The translations under genes were made by a program, and so were the position numbers. From contig NZ_FNZV01000018.1 of assembly GCF_900109555.1 (NCBI RefSeq), forward strand, positions 1 to 50,072: DNA of 50,072 nucleotides, given 5' to 3'. The stretch comes from Pacificibacter marinus. Lineage in GTDB: Bacteria; Pseudomonadota; Alphaproteobacteria; Rhodobacterales; Rhodobacteraceae. Below the pieces are notes generated by a model that saw nothing but the letters and a program-made list of their open reading frames with translations, was not told the origin of the DNA and did not search any database. Positions 23,454 to 31,417 of this stretch are shown here, piece by piece; the first letter of the stretch is position 1, and the number at the start of each line of letters is the position of its first letter.

Positions 23454-24401
23454 TTAATTGACTGGGGTCAACAAATCTTTGCCTGCCAAATGAGCTGACA
23501 CATTGGCAAGTTGCAACTCGGCCATAGCGCGGCGCGTTTCAACAGTACCAGAGCCTTGGTGTGGCTGTAGAATAGCCGTTTTCAAGTCGTAAAACCGTTC
23601 ATCAATTTTTGGTTCGTCGTTGAATACATCCAGTCCCGCACCTGCGATGGTGCCATCGGCCAACGCTTTGATCAAAGCGTCTTCGTCAATGGTTGAGCCG
23701 CGTGAAATGTTGATCACAACACCGCGTGGGCCAAGGGCTGCTATGGCTTCTGCTGAGACGTATTTTTCAGTTTCTTTGCCGCCGACAAGCGCGATGACAA
23801 GGTAATCAACTGCAGTGGCCAAAGACACGACATCTGCGTGATAGGTCCAGTTTGGCGTCTCTTTTTCTGATCGTGCGTGGTAGTGAATGTCCATCTTAAA
23901 GGCAGCCAAACGGTCCGCAATGTCGCGCCCGATCCGGCCAAGCCCAACGATCCCAACAGACGATCCAGACATTTTGCGGTTGAGTGGCAGATTTTCTCCA
24001 CCAGCCCATGTGCCAGAGCGCACCCATGCATCGCCCGCCACCATATTGCGCGATTGAGCAATCATCATGCCGACCGCGATATCTGCCACATCGTCGTTGA
24101 GAACGTCTGGCGTGTTGGTGACTTTGATGCCTCGCGCGGAAGCGTCCGTGACATTGATTGCATCATAGCCAACACCGTAGTTTGCGATCAGGCCAAGGTT
24201 GGGCAGCAAGTCCATTGTCGCGGCGTTCAGTGGAGTGTGCCCTTTGAACGCAATGGCTTTGATCGTCGCGCGTGTGGCTTCAGACAGTTCGGAAACAGCA
24301 TCAGGCGCGGCAGAAAAACTGGCGCTGTGCGCGGCTTCAAGGCGTGCGCGCTCCTCGCTAGAAAAGGCGGCGCCGAGGATGAGAAGAGGTGTATTGGTCA
24401 T
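23454..24401 (-). CDS. D-isomer-specific 2-hydroxyacid dehydrogenase (hydroxypyruvate/glyoxylate reductase type)
   Basis: A 315-residue enzyme. It has the NAD-binding motif VGIVGLGRIGRDIADRL, the catalytic Arg in NISRGSTIDEDAL, the Glu in DVFNDEPKID and the His in LQPHQGSGT, all in the expected order. It reduces 2-oxo acids such as hydroxypyruvate or glyoxylate, or oxidises the matching D-hydroxy acid. The ATG at 24401 has AAAGGGC 7 nt upstream. It lies 20 bp behind the aminotransferase, so the pair forms a leftward operon controlled from the promoter that carries the GGTATACC operator at 25665. Together they could link an amino acid, its keto acid and a hydroxy acid. Confidence 0.87.
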   Translation of the reverse strand: MTNTPLLILGAAFSSEERARLEAAHSASFSAAPDAVSELSEATRATIKAIAFKGHTPLNAATMDLLPNLGLIANYGVGYDAINVTDASARGIKVTNTPDVLNDDVADIAVGMMIAQSRNMVAGDAWVRSGTWAGGENLPLNRKMSGSSVGIVGLGRIGRDIADRLAAFKMDIHYHARSEKETPNWTYHADVVSLATAVDYLVIALVGGKETEKYVSAEAIAALGPRGVVINISRGSTIDEDALIKALADGTIAGAGLDVFNDEPKIDERFYDLKTAILQPHQGSGTVETRRAMAELQLANVSAHLAGKDLLTPVN

Positions 24402-24421
24402 TTGGAATGCCCTTTCAAAAA

Positions 24422-25594
24422 TTACAGAATGCCGCGAATGCGGCGGATGGCTTCGATGATGTTTGTTGTCGAATTTGCATATGAAAAGCGCAAATAGCCC
24501 TCCCCCCATGCCCCAAATGATGTGCCCGCGACAGTTGCCACGCCCGCGTCATTTAGAAATTTGTCTTGTGCTTCGGTGGCCGTCATACCTGTGCCTTCGA
24601 TATTGGCAAAGGCGTAAAATGCCCCAGCAGGATCGGGACAGCGCACGCCGGGCAAGCTGTTAAGTTCGCGGCCTATAACCGTACGGCGCGCATCGAATTG
24701 GGCGACCATATCATGAACTGCATCTTGTGGTCCGTTCAATGCTTCAATGGCGGCAAATTGTGTTGCGGCATTTACACACGAATGATCGTTGATGCACAGG
24801 CGCGTGACATGATCCACCAAGCTGTCAGGCCACACAGCATAGCCGATACGCCAACCTGTCATCGCGTATGTTTTCGACCAACCATCAAGCATGATCAGTC
24901 GATCTCTGATCTCAGGATATTGCAATAAGCTCACGTGTTCACGACCACCGTAAAGCATGTTTGAATAAATTTCATCCGACAAAAGCGCCACATGCGGGTG
25001 CTCTAAAAGCCCAGCAACAAGTTTGTCGATTTCGGTTTTCGGCGTCACGCCCCCAGTGGGGTTGGCCGGGCTGTTGATGATGATAAGACGTGTTTTATCA
25101 GTGATTTGCGCCAACACAGCTTCGGCGGAAAAGGCAAAGTCATTTTCCTCTTTCAAGGCAATAGGCACAGGCGTTGCGCCAGTATAGTTGATCATGCTTT
25201 CATAAATAGGGAACCCTGGGTTGGGGTACATAATTTCCACATCAGGCTGCCCAAACATTGTGATCGCGAAAAACATTGTCGGCTTGCCGCCAGGAACGAC
25301 AACAACGTTGTCTGGGTTCACTTCGACATCGTGACGGCGGTGCAAATCCGCACTCACGGCTTGGCGCAGTTGCGGCAAGCCGTTTGCAGGCGTGTAGCCG
25401 TGATGTCCGTCACGCAGCGCTTTGATGCCTGCTTCTACAATGTTTTCGGGCGTTTTAAAATCTGGCTGACCGATCCCAAGATTGATAATATCCTGCCCTT
25501 GCGCTGCCAAGGCTTGCGCCCGTGCCAGCACCATAAAAGCGGATTCAGTACCAAGTCGTGACAGGCTGTCGGCAAGCTGTAGCTGAGCCTTCAT
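24422..25594 (-). CDS. Class I/II PLP-dependent aminotransferase
   Basis: A 390-residue aminotransferase with INLGIGQPDFKTP near the N-terminus, HHGYTPANGLPQLRQAV, the NSPANPTGG loop, the LLSDEIYSNM Asp that holds the pyridine nitrogen, and the PLP-lysine in DGWSKTYAMTGWRIGY near residue 240. The final Arg for the substrate carboxylate is in GYLRFSYA. TAGGAG lies 6 nt from the ATG. It leads a leftward pair with a D-2-hydroxyacid dehydrogenase and is divergent from ltnD, sharing a GGTATACC operator. Resemblance is to aspartate-type aminotransferases; the amino donor and acceptor are unknown. Confidence 0.88.
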   Translation of the reverse strand: MKAQLQLADSLSRLGTESAFMVLARAQALAAQGQDIINLGIGQPDFKTPENIVEAGIKALRDGHHGYTPANGLPQLRQAVSADLHRRHDVEVNPDNVVVVPGGKPTMFFAITMFGQPDVEIMYPNPGFPIYESMINYTGATPVPIALKEENDFAFSAEAVLAQITDKTRLIIINSPANPTGGVTPKTEIDKLVAGLLEHPHVALLSDEIYSNMLYGGREHVSLLQYPEIRDRLIMLDGWSKTYAMTGWRIGYAVWPDSLVDHVTRLCINDHSCVNAATQFAAIEALNGPQDAVHDMVAQFDARRTVIGRELNSLPGVRCPDPAGAFYAFANIEGTGMTATEAQDKFLNDAGVATVAGTSFGAWGEGYLRFSYANSTTNIIEAIRRIRGIL

Positions 25595-25664
25595 GTGGCT
25601 TCTCCTATGATCGCATCACGGTGTCGACGCGAATTTGTATTTCAACGTTGCCACGAATATGCAT

Positions 25665-25678
25665 TTTGGTATACCAAA
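25665..25678. promoter_or_regulatory. GGTATACC operator, aminotransferase/ltnD divergent region
   Basis: TTTGGTATACCAAA is a perfect 14-bp palindrome centred at 25671.5, 70 bp from the aminotransferase start and 35 bp from the earlier ltnD start. A further inverted repeat, TTCGGA-TGG-TCCGAA (25692-25706), lies just downstream and could be a second site or a leader hairpin. Confidence 0.8.
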
Positions 25679-25713
25679 TTCAAGCAATCAGTTCGGATGG
25701 TCCGAATTTGATC

Positions 25714-26664
25714 ATGGAAATTCAAGATTTGGGGCAGGACATGGGCGAACAAAAACAGAAAATTGGTGTGATCGGCCTCGGATCTATGGGATTTGGCGTC
25801 GCGCAATCAGCGTTGCGCGCGGGTCACACGGTTTACGGTTTTGATATCAATCCAAAACAGGTCGAAGCCTTTCAGGCCGTCGGTGGGGCAAAGGGCAGCA
25901 TGGCTGAAGTGGCCGGTGATTTGGATGCCGTTGTCACGATTGTTCTCAATGCGGCACAAACTGAATCTGTTTTGTTTGGTTCTGATGGGATCGCGGGCAA
26001 GCTGCGTAAAGGGGCTGCTATTTTGTCAAGTGCCACAGTTGCGCCGGATTTCGCTCGTGAGATGGAAAAACGTTGTGCCGAGCTTGGCGTATATTATCTT
26101 GATGCACCGGTGTCTGGTGGCACAGTCCGCGCGGCATCTGGCGAACTTTCGGTGATGTCATCGGGAAGTGAGGCGGCCTATACGGCGCTTGCGCCAACGC
26201 TAGATGCCATCGCGTCTAATGTGTTTAAATTGGGCGACAGTGCTGGGGCTGGATCCGCCATGAAAGCCGTAAATCAATTGCTTGTCGGGGTTCATATTGC
26301 AGCGTGTGCCGAGGCCATGACCTTTGGTATTTCCCAAGGCATTGACCCCGAATTGATGATTGATGTGATCAGTAAATCAGCGGGCACCAGTTGGGCGCTT
26401 GAGCATCGCGGCCCCAAAATGGCCACGGCAGATTACAGCCCGTCGAGCATGATCAATATTTGGCCAAAAGACCTAGGTATTGTCCAAGATATTTCACGCG
26501 GCGCACAGTTTGCCACTCCAATCGCGTCTGCCGCTTTGCAGGTGTATTTGACCGCGCAAGGCATGGGGCTTGGGTTTGAAGACGACACTGCCATCACCAA
26601 AGTTTACGAGGCGCAATCAAATATCACACTGCCGCAGCCAAAAACAAAGAGTAGCTCATCATGA
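25714..26664 (+). CDS. ltnD: L-threonate dehydrogenase-like beta-hydroxyacid dehydrogenase
   Basis: The protein has 316 residues from the ATG at 25714, or 307 from an in-frame ATG at 25741, which has GGGGCAGG close upstream; the choice is open. Rossmann motif IGVIGLGSMGFGVAQSALRA, substrate loop LDAPVSGGTVRAASG and catalytic Lys in GSAMKAVNQLLVG are all present. It belongs to the 3-hydroxyisobutyrate dehydrogenase family. It overlaps otnK by 4 bp and heads the operon ltnD-otnK-otnC-otnI, the gene order described for L-threonate use. It would oxidise L-threonate at C2 with NAD to 2-oxo-tetronate. The promoter carries a GGTATACC operator. Confidence 0.85.
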   Translation: MEIQDLGQDMGEQKQKIGVIGLGSMGFGVAQSALRAGHTVYGFDINPKQVEAFQAVGGAKGSMAEVAGDLDAVVTIVLNAAQTESVLFGSDGIAGKLRKGAAILSSATVAPDFAREMEKRCAELGVYYLDAPVSGGTVRAASGELSVMSSGSEAAYTALAPTLDAIASNVFKLGDSAGAGSAMKAVNQLLVGVHIAACAEAMTFGISQGIDPELMIDVISKSAGTSWALEHRGPKMATADYSPSSMINIWPKDLGIVQDISRGAQFATPIASAALQVYLTAQGMGLGFEDDTAITKVYEAQSNITLPQPKTKSSSS

Positions 26665-27929
26665 CGACTTTCTTAGGCTGTATTGCTGATGATTTCACTG
26701 GCGCAACCGACTTGGCTGGTTTGCTATCCCGGTCTGGTGTTGCTGTACGTTTGCGTCTTGGTGTGCCGACTGAGCCCCCCAAAGATACCGAAGCGTTTGA
26801 GGTGATCGCCTTGAAGTGCCGCACATTGCCTGTGGATGAAGCGGTTCAAGAATGCCGCGCAGCATTGGCATGGTTGAAAGCCGCAGGTGCGCAGAGGTTC
26901 TTTTGGAAATATTGCTCGACATTCGACAGTACGGCTGAGGGCAACATTGGCCCTGTGGCCGAAGCTTTGATGGCCGATATTGGCGCAGATCAAACGATAT
27001 ATTGCCCCGCTTTCCCAGAAAATGGGCGTTCGATTTACATGGGTAATTTATTTGTGGGTCAGCAGCCGTTGGCGGAAAGCCCAATGAAAGATCACCCTTT
27101 GACCCCTATGCGTGATAGCAATTTGATGCGGCTTTTGACACCTCAAGTGACGCAACCTGTTGGACTTGTCGCGCAGAGTGTTGTGTCTTCGGGGCCAGAA
27201 ATGCTGCGCAGCGAACTTGCGATGCTGCGCAGTCAAAATGTGGCTCATGTTGTGGTCGATGCCACTGCAAACCGTGACCTGACGACCATTGCGCAAGCGT
27301 GTTGGGACATGAAATTGATGACGGGCGGAAGTGCCGTCGCAATGCCATTGCCGAAAATTTATGTAGAGCAGGGGTTGATGCCTGCCGATGCGCCCACTGC
27401 CATACGCCCAAAATTGTCTAAGCAGGCTATTGTTTTGTCTGGCAGTTGTTCGCAAATGACCCGTGCGCAAGTCGCAGCTTATAGCGCACATGCGCCAAGC
27501 TTGCGACTTGACCCGCTTGAGTTGGCAAAAAACGGAGCGCAAGCGGTGATTGATTGGTTGAAAGATCAAGATTTGACGCAGGCACCACTTATCTACGCGT
27601 CAGCCGAACCCGATCAGGTTCGTGCAGCCCAAGACGTTTTGGGTGCGCAGCGCGCGGGTGCTATTGTTGAAGAGGCATTGGCGCACATCGTTGTGGCTGC
27701 GCGCGACTTTGGGGCGCGGCGTATCATTGCAGCGGGGGGGGAAACCTCTGGGGCCGTTGCCAAAGCATTGGATATTTCTGATCTGGCGATCGGCACTGAA
27801 ATCGCGCCTGGCGTGCCGTGGTGCTATGCGACGTCGGCAGGCCATGATATTGCTATCGCATTGAAATCTGGTAACTTTGGAACCGAAAGCTTCTTTGCTG
27901 ACGCGCTTAACGTATTGGAAAGCACATGA
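26661..27929 (+). CDS. otnK: 3-oxo-tetronate kinase (DUF1537 family)
   Basis: A 422-residue four-carbon acid-sugar kinase. The N-terminal domain opens with LGCIADDFTGATDLAGLLSR, the signature of the former DUF1537. The C-terminal nucleotide-binding half has VLSGSCSQMTRAQVA near residue 255 and AAGGETSGAVAKAL near 355. The family phosphorylates 3-oxo-tetronate at the terminal hydroxyl with ATP. The start overlaps the ltnD stop and the stop overlaps the otnC start, both as ATGA, so the four genes are one translationally coupled unit. Lengths and order agree with the threonate/erythronate pathways. Confidence 0.92.
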   Translation: MTTFLGCIADDFTGATDLAGLLSRSGVAVRLRLGVPTEPPKDTEAFEVIALKCRTLPVDEAVQECRAALAWLKAAGAQRFFWKYCSTFDSTAEGNIGPVAEALMADIGADQTIYCPAFPENGRSIYMGNLFVGQQPLAESPMKDHPLTPMRDSNLMRLLTPQVTQPVGLVAQSVVSSGPEMLRSELAMLRSQNVAHVVVDATANRDLTTIAQACWDMKLMTGGSAVAMPLPKIYVEQGLMPADAPTAIRPKLSKQAIVLSGSCSQMTRAQVAAYSAHAPSLRLDPLELAKNGAQAVIDWLKDQDLTQAPLIYASAEPDQVRAAQDVLGAQRAGAIVEEALAHIVVAARDFGARRIIAAGGETSGAVAKALDISDLAIGTEIAPGVPWCYATSAGHDIAIALKSGNFGTESFFADALNVLEST

Positions 27930-28576
27930 CCACTGAAACGCTGTTGCGCGAACAGATTTGCTTATTGGCTAGATCAATGTTTGATCGTGGTTTGACGGGG
28001 GGCAGCACGGGAAATATTTCGGCGCGCACTGAGGATGGTGGGCTTTTGGTTTCGCCAACGGGCACAAGTTTCGGTCGCCTTGATCCCACTAAGTTGAGCC
28101 GCTTTGATGCAAACGGGCAGTTCATAAGTGGCGATCAACCGACCAAAGAAATGCCGCTGCACAGTGCGTTTTATGACACGCGTTCAACGGCGGGCGCAGT
28201 CGTGCATTTGCATTCTTGTCACTCGGTCGCTTTGTCTATGTTGCCTGATGCCAATGTTGATGATTTCATTCCGCCCGTGACGCCTTATGCGATTATGAAA
28301 CTGGGTAAAGTTAAACTTTTGCCATTCTTTTTGCCGGGTGATTCTGCGATGGGCGAAGCTGTGCGCGGGCTCGCGGGCAAGCGCTCTGCTGTCATGCTTG
28401 CCAATCACGGACCTGTTGTGGCTGGCAAAGATATTGAGGCTGCGTGCAATGCGATTGAAGAACTGGAAGAAAGTGCAAAGCTGGCATTTATGCTGCGCAG
28501 CATGAACGCCAATATTTTGACCGATGCACAGGTAAAATCTGTTGTCGAAAAATTCGATGTGGAGTGGGATGTATGA
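27926..28576 (+). CDS. otnC: 3-oxo-tetronate 4-phosphate decarboxylase (class II aldolase family)
   Basis: A 216-residue class II aldolase/adducin-fold enzyme. It has GGSTGNISARTEDGGLLVSP near the N-terminus, metal-binding His residues in VVHLHSCHS near residue 95 and a third in LANHGPVVAG near 155, with the conserved Glu in PTKEMPLHSAFY. In this operon it would decarboxylate 3-oxo-tetronate 4-phosphate to dihydroxyacetone phosphate and CO2, delivering carbon to glycolysis or gluconeogenesis. It overlaps both neighbours by 4 bp. Related family members act on L-fuculose or L-ribulose phosphates, but the kinase and isomerase next to it support the OtnC call. Confidence 0.9.
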   Translation: MTTETLLREQICLLARSMFDRGLTGGSTGNISARTEDGGLLVSPTGTSFGRLDPTKLSRFDANGQFISGDQPTKEMPLHSAFYDTRSTAGAVVHLHSCHSVALSMLPDANVDDFIPPVTPYAIMKLGKVKLLPFFLPGDSAMGEAVRGLAGKRSAVMLANHGPVVAGKDIEAACNAIEELEESAKLAFMLRSMNANILTDAQVKSVVEKFDVEWDV

Positions 28577-29337
28577 AGCTGTCGGCCAATCTTGGGTTTC
28601 TTTGGGCAGATCGCCCGCTTCCTGATGCGATCCATGCTGCAAAGGCCGCAGGCTTTGATGCAGTTGAATGCCACTGGCCTTATATATTTGATATAAAAGA
28701 AGTATCTATGGCTTTAGCCGAGACAGGCTTGCCGATGCTTGGCTTGAATACGGACCGTGGCGATACGTCAGTGGGCGAAAATGGACTGTCTGCACTTGTT
28801 GGACGCGAAGCTGATGCACGCGCAGCAATTGATCAGGCGATTGCCTATGCTGCAGCGTTGAATGTACCCAATATTCACGTCATGGCGGGCTTTGCGCAGG
28901 GTGATGCAGCTCATGCATGTTTTATCGAAAACCTGATATATGCGTGCGAAAATGCTGCGCAGCATGGAATGACTATTTTGATCGAACCGCTGAATTCATA
29001 TGACGCACCGGGGTACTTTTTGACCACCACAAGGCAAGGTCTTGAGGTCATAAAAGACGTGGGGCGCGCAAACCTGAAGCTGATGTTCGATTGTTACCAT
29101 GTTCAGCTGATGGAAGGGGACGTGTCACACAAGCTCAAAGCACTTTTACCCCATATCGGACATATCCAATTTGCATCGGTGCCAACGCGCGGCACGCCTG
29201 ATCAAGGCGAATTGAACTATGCTCATGTATTTAAAGTGATCAAAGGTCTGAACTATTCCGCACCTTTGGGGGCAGAGTATAAACCAAGCGGCGACACCGA
29301 TGCATCGCTTGGCTGGATGAAAACGCTCGCGGGTTAA
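28573..29337 (+). CDS. otnI: 2-oxo-tetronate isomerase (hydroxypyruvate isomerase family)
   Basis: A 254-residue TIM-barrel enzyme of the Hyi/xylose-isomerase-like family. It has LSANLGFLWADRPLPDAI at the N-terminus, metal-binding Glu in LIEPLNSYDAPGYFL near residue 140, Asp and His in KLMFDCYHVQLMEGD near 175, and the last Glu in GAEYKPSGDT near 235. It moves the keto group from C2 to C3 so that OtnK can phosphorylate. The ATG at 28573 overlaps the otnC stop. It is the last gene of the module; a short hairpin overlaps its stop. Confidence 0.9.
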   Translation: MKLSANLGFLWADRPLPDAIHAAKAAGFDAVECHWPYIFDIKEVSMALAETGLPMLGLNTDRGDTSVGENGLSALVGREADARAAIDQAIAYAAALNVPNIHVMAGFAQGDAAHACFIENLIYACENAAQHGMTILIEPLNSYDAPGYFLTTTRQGLEVIKDVGRANLKLMFDCYHVQLMEGDVSHKLKALLPHIGHIQFASVPTRGTPDQGELNYAHVFKVIKGLNYSAPLGAEYKPSGDTDASLGWMKTLAG

Positions 29338-29350
29338 ACCGCGGCCTTTT
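29328..29350 (+). terminator. Short hairpin with T-run at the end of otnI
   Basis: CGCGG (29328-29332) pairs with CCGCG (29339-29343) across a 6-nt loop, followed by GCC and TTTT. The stem is short and overlaps the otnI stop codon, so it is a weak candidate terminator for the otn operon. Confidence 0.4.
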
Positions 29351-29355
29351 CAATT

Positions 29356-29571
29356 CTAGTACCTCGCGGGCTTGGCGAAATGCGGCGACAGGGCGTCATA
29401 GATCTTAGTCTCTGGATTGACATCATATGCGTGCATTTCAGGGGCAAGATGCAGCATTGCACCGCGCGCTTTGCCCGCCGCCCGAGCATCCGCCGTGTCT
29501 GTGCTTGACGCGGCGGCCTGCACGCAGTTGTATTGCTTTGGCTTTTGGTTTCGAGTTCTATCAAGCTTGCG
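29356..29571 (-). pseudogene. Orphan coding-like frame, possible 3' gene remnant
   Basis: In the roughly 300-bp gap between otnI and the alpha-glucosidase gene, one minus-strand frame is open for 71 codons and ends at a TAG (29356-29358). It has no ATG until late; the only early start is a GTG without a ribosome-binding site. Codon use is strongly gene-like (GCC, GCG, GAC, CTG, GGC). The C-terminal part reads ARGAMLHLAPEMHAYDVNP then ETKIYDALSPHFAKPARY, which looks like a real folded-protein end. A TAA closes it upstream. The simplest reading is the surviving tail of a lost gene. I do not recognise the family. Confidence 0.35.
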
Positions 29572-29642
29572 TTAGATGGCGCTAACATCTGGGGGCGCTT
29601 GAGTCGAGCTAGACCAAGTGCGCATGAAAAGGGATACAGACT

Positions 29643-31259
29643 ATGCGCGAATGGTGGCGGGATGCCGTAATCTATCAGATTTATCCGCGATCCTTTCAAG
29701 ATGACAACGGCGATGGCGTTGGCGATTTAAAAGGGATCACGCGTCGGTTGGACTATGTGGCATCGTTGGGTGTTGATGCCATTTGGTTGTCGCCGTTTTT
29801 CACCTCGCCGGACAAAGACATGGGCTACGATGTGTCCGATTACACCAGCGTGAATGCGCTGTTTGGCACGATTGAAGACTTTGACGCCTTAATGGCAAAA
29901 GCCCATGATTTGGGTCTGAAAGTGATCATCGATCAGGTGTTGTCGCATACCTCTGATCAACACCCGTGGTTCATTGAAAGCCGCACCGATAAAGTGAACC
30001 CGAAAGCAGATTGGTACGTTTGGGCCGATCCACAAAAAGATGGTACGCCGCCCACAAATTGGCCGTCGGTCTTTGGTGGTTCTGCTTGGATGTTTGATGC
30101 GCGGCGTCGCCAATACTACATGCACAATTTTCTTGTGTCGCAACCTGATTTGAATTTTCACAATCCACAAGTCGTTGATGCGTTGATTGAAGCTATGCGG
30201 TTTTGGTTGAAACGCGGTGTGGACGGCTTCCGTTTGGATACGGTGAACTTTTATGTTCATGACAAAAAGCTGCGCGACAACCCTGCGTCCAACTGGGATC
30301 AGTTCCCTGGCAATCCCTATGAAGCGCAAACACATCTTTTTTCAAAAACGCAGCCTGAAAACATAGGTGTTCTCAAACGTATTCGCACTCTGATGAACGA
30401 GTTTGATGATCGCATGTTGATCGGTGAAGTGGGTGAAGACGGCTTGCGCCAAGTCGAGGTGATGGGCGAATACACATCTGGTGGTGACAAGCTGCACATG
30501 GCCTATTCTTTTGCGATGCTCAGCCACGATCACACGCCGGATCATTTCCGCAATTGTATTTCTGAATTTCTGACCAAAGCCCCTGATGGTTGGCCGTGTT
30601 GGTCATTTTCAAATCACGATGTGCAACGCCATGTCACCCGTTGGGCTTCCGCGCCAGAGTTGCAAAACACCGTGGCACGTCAGGCGATCAACATGTTGAT
30701 CAGCTTTCCGGGGGCTTTGGGCCTGTATCAAGGTGAAGAGCTGGGGCAGATCGAAACCGATATCGAATTTCATGAGCTACGCGATCTGGGCTACATTGAT
30801 TTTTGGCCTGACAACAAAGGGCGCGATGGCTGTCGCACGCCAATGGTTTGGGATGCGTCTGAGACCCATGCAGGCTTTTCAACTGGCGAGCCTTGGTTAC
30901 CAGTGAAAGCACCACAAATCACGCGTGCCGTTGCAGGACAAGAGACCAAGCCGGATAGCATTCTGGCCGCCTACCGCACGGCGCTGGAATTTCGAAAGCA
31001 GCGCGACGAACTGCGTTACGGCGACACCAAGTTTCCGTCCGTGCCTGACCCTATTCTTGCGGTCAGCCGTAGTTTAAATGGCACTGTTTTGACGGGTGTG
31101 TTCAATCTATCTGGTGACGTGCAGATCGTGGATTTGGCCGCAAATACCAAACAGATTGGCGAAGCGCATGGAAGCATCAGTGGCACTCAACTGACATTGC
31201 CTGCCTTTGGGTTCGCGTTCTTTGAAACACAAAGGGGTTTATCCGCCGTTGAAGTATAA
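29643..31259 (+). CDS. GH13 alpha-glucosidase (oligo-1,6-/alpha-1,4-glucosidase type)
   Basis: A 538-residue cytoplasmic enzyme; no signal peptide. Family 13 blocks appear in order: AVIYQIYPRSFQDDNGDGVG, the GVDAIWLSPFF region, DQVLSHTSDQHPWF (region I), GVDGFRLDTVNFYVHD with the Asp nucleophile (region II), MLIGEVGEDGL with the acid/base Glu (region III) and FSNHDVQRHVTRW (region IV). The C-terminus is a small beta domain. AAGGGAT lies 8 nt before the ATG. It stands 158 bp upstream of glgB and probably hydrolyses short alpha-glucans or disaccharides released during glycogen turnover or imported. Exact linkage preference cannot be read. Confidence 0.9.
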   Translation: MREWWRDAVIYQIYPRSFQDDNGDGVGDLKGITRRLDYVASLGVDAIWLSPFFTSPDKDMGYDVSDYTSVNALFGTIEDFDALMAKAHDLGLKVIIDQVLSHTSDQHPWFIESRTDKVNPKADWYVWADPQKDGTPPTNWPSVFGGSAWMFDARRRQYYMHNFLVSQPDLNFHNPQVVDALIEAMRFWLKRGVDGFRLDTVNFYVHDKKLRDNPASNWDQFPGNPYEAQTHLFSKTQPENIGVLKRIRTLMNEFDDRMLIGEVGEDGLRQVEVMGEYTSGGDKLHMAYSFAMLSHDHTPDHFRNCISEFLTKAPDGWPCWSFSNHDVQRHVTRWASAPELQNTVARQAINMLISFPGALGLYQGEELGQIETDIEFHELRDLGYIDFWPDNKGRDGCRTPMVWDASETHAGFSTGEPWLPVKAPQITRAVAGQETKPDSILAAYRTALEFRKQRDELRYGDTKFPSVPDPILAVSRSLNGTVLTGVFNLSGDVQIVDLAANTKQIGEAHGSISGTQLTLPAFGFAFFETQRGLSAVEV

Positions 31260-31417
31260 AAAGTAAATATGTGCTGGACGTTTGTCAGTTTGCGCAACAA
31301 AGTTACAAAATGCTATGCGATCCTGTTTCAGTTCATGCAAAAAATGGGATTTGGTTAAAGCTTTGTGCGCCACCTTGGGGTGTAAGAATATAAAATACAC
31401 AGAAAGACAGTCAGTAT

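Noticed and set aside
29334-29699. Minus-strand frame of 121 codons in the otnI-glucosidase gap
   Set aside because: Its composition is not protein-like and it runs into the alpha-glucosidase coding region; another frame in the same gap is far more gene-like.
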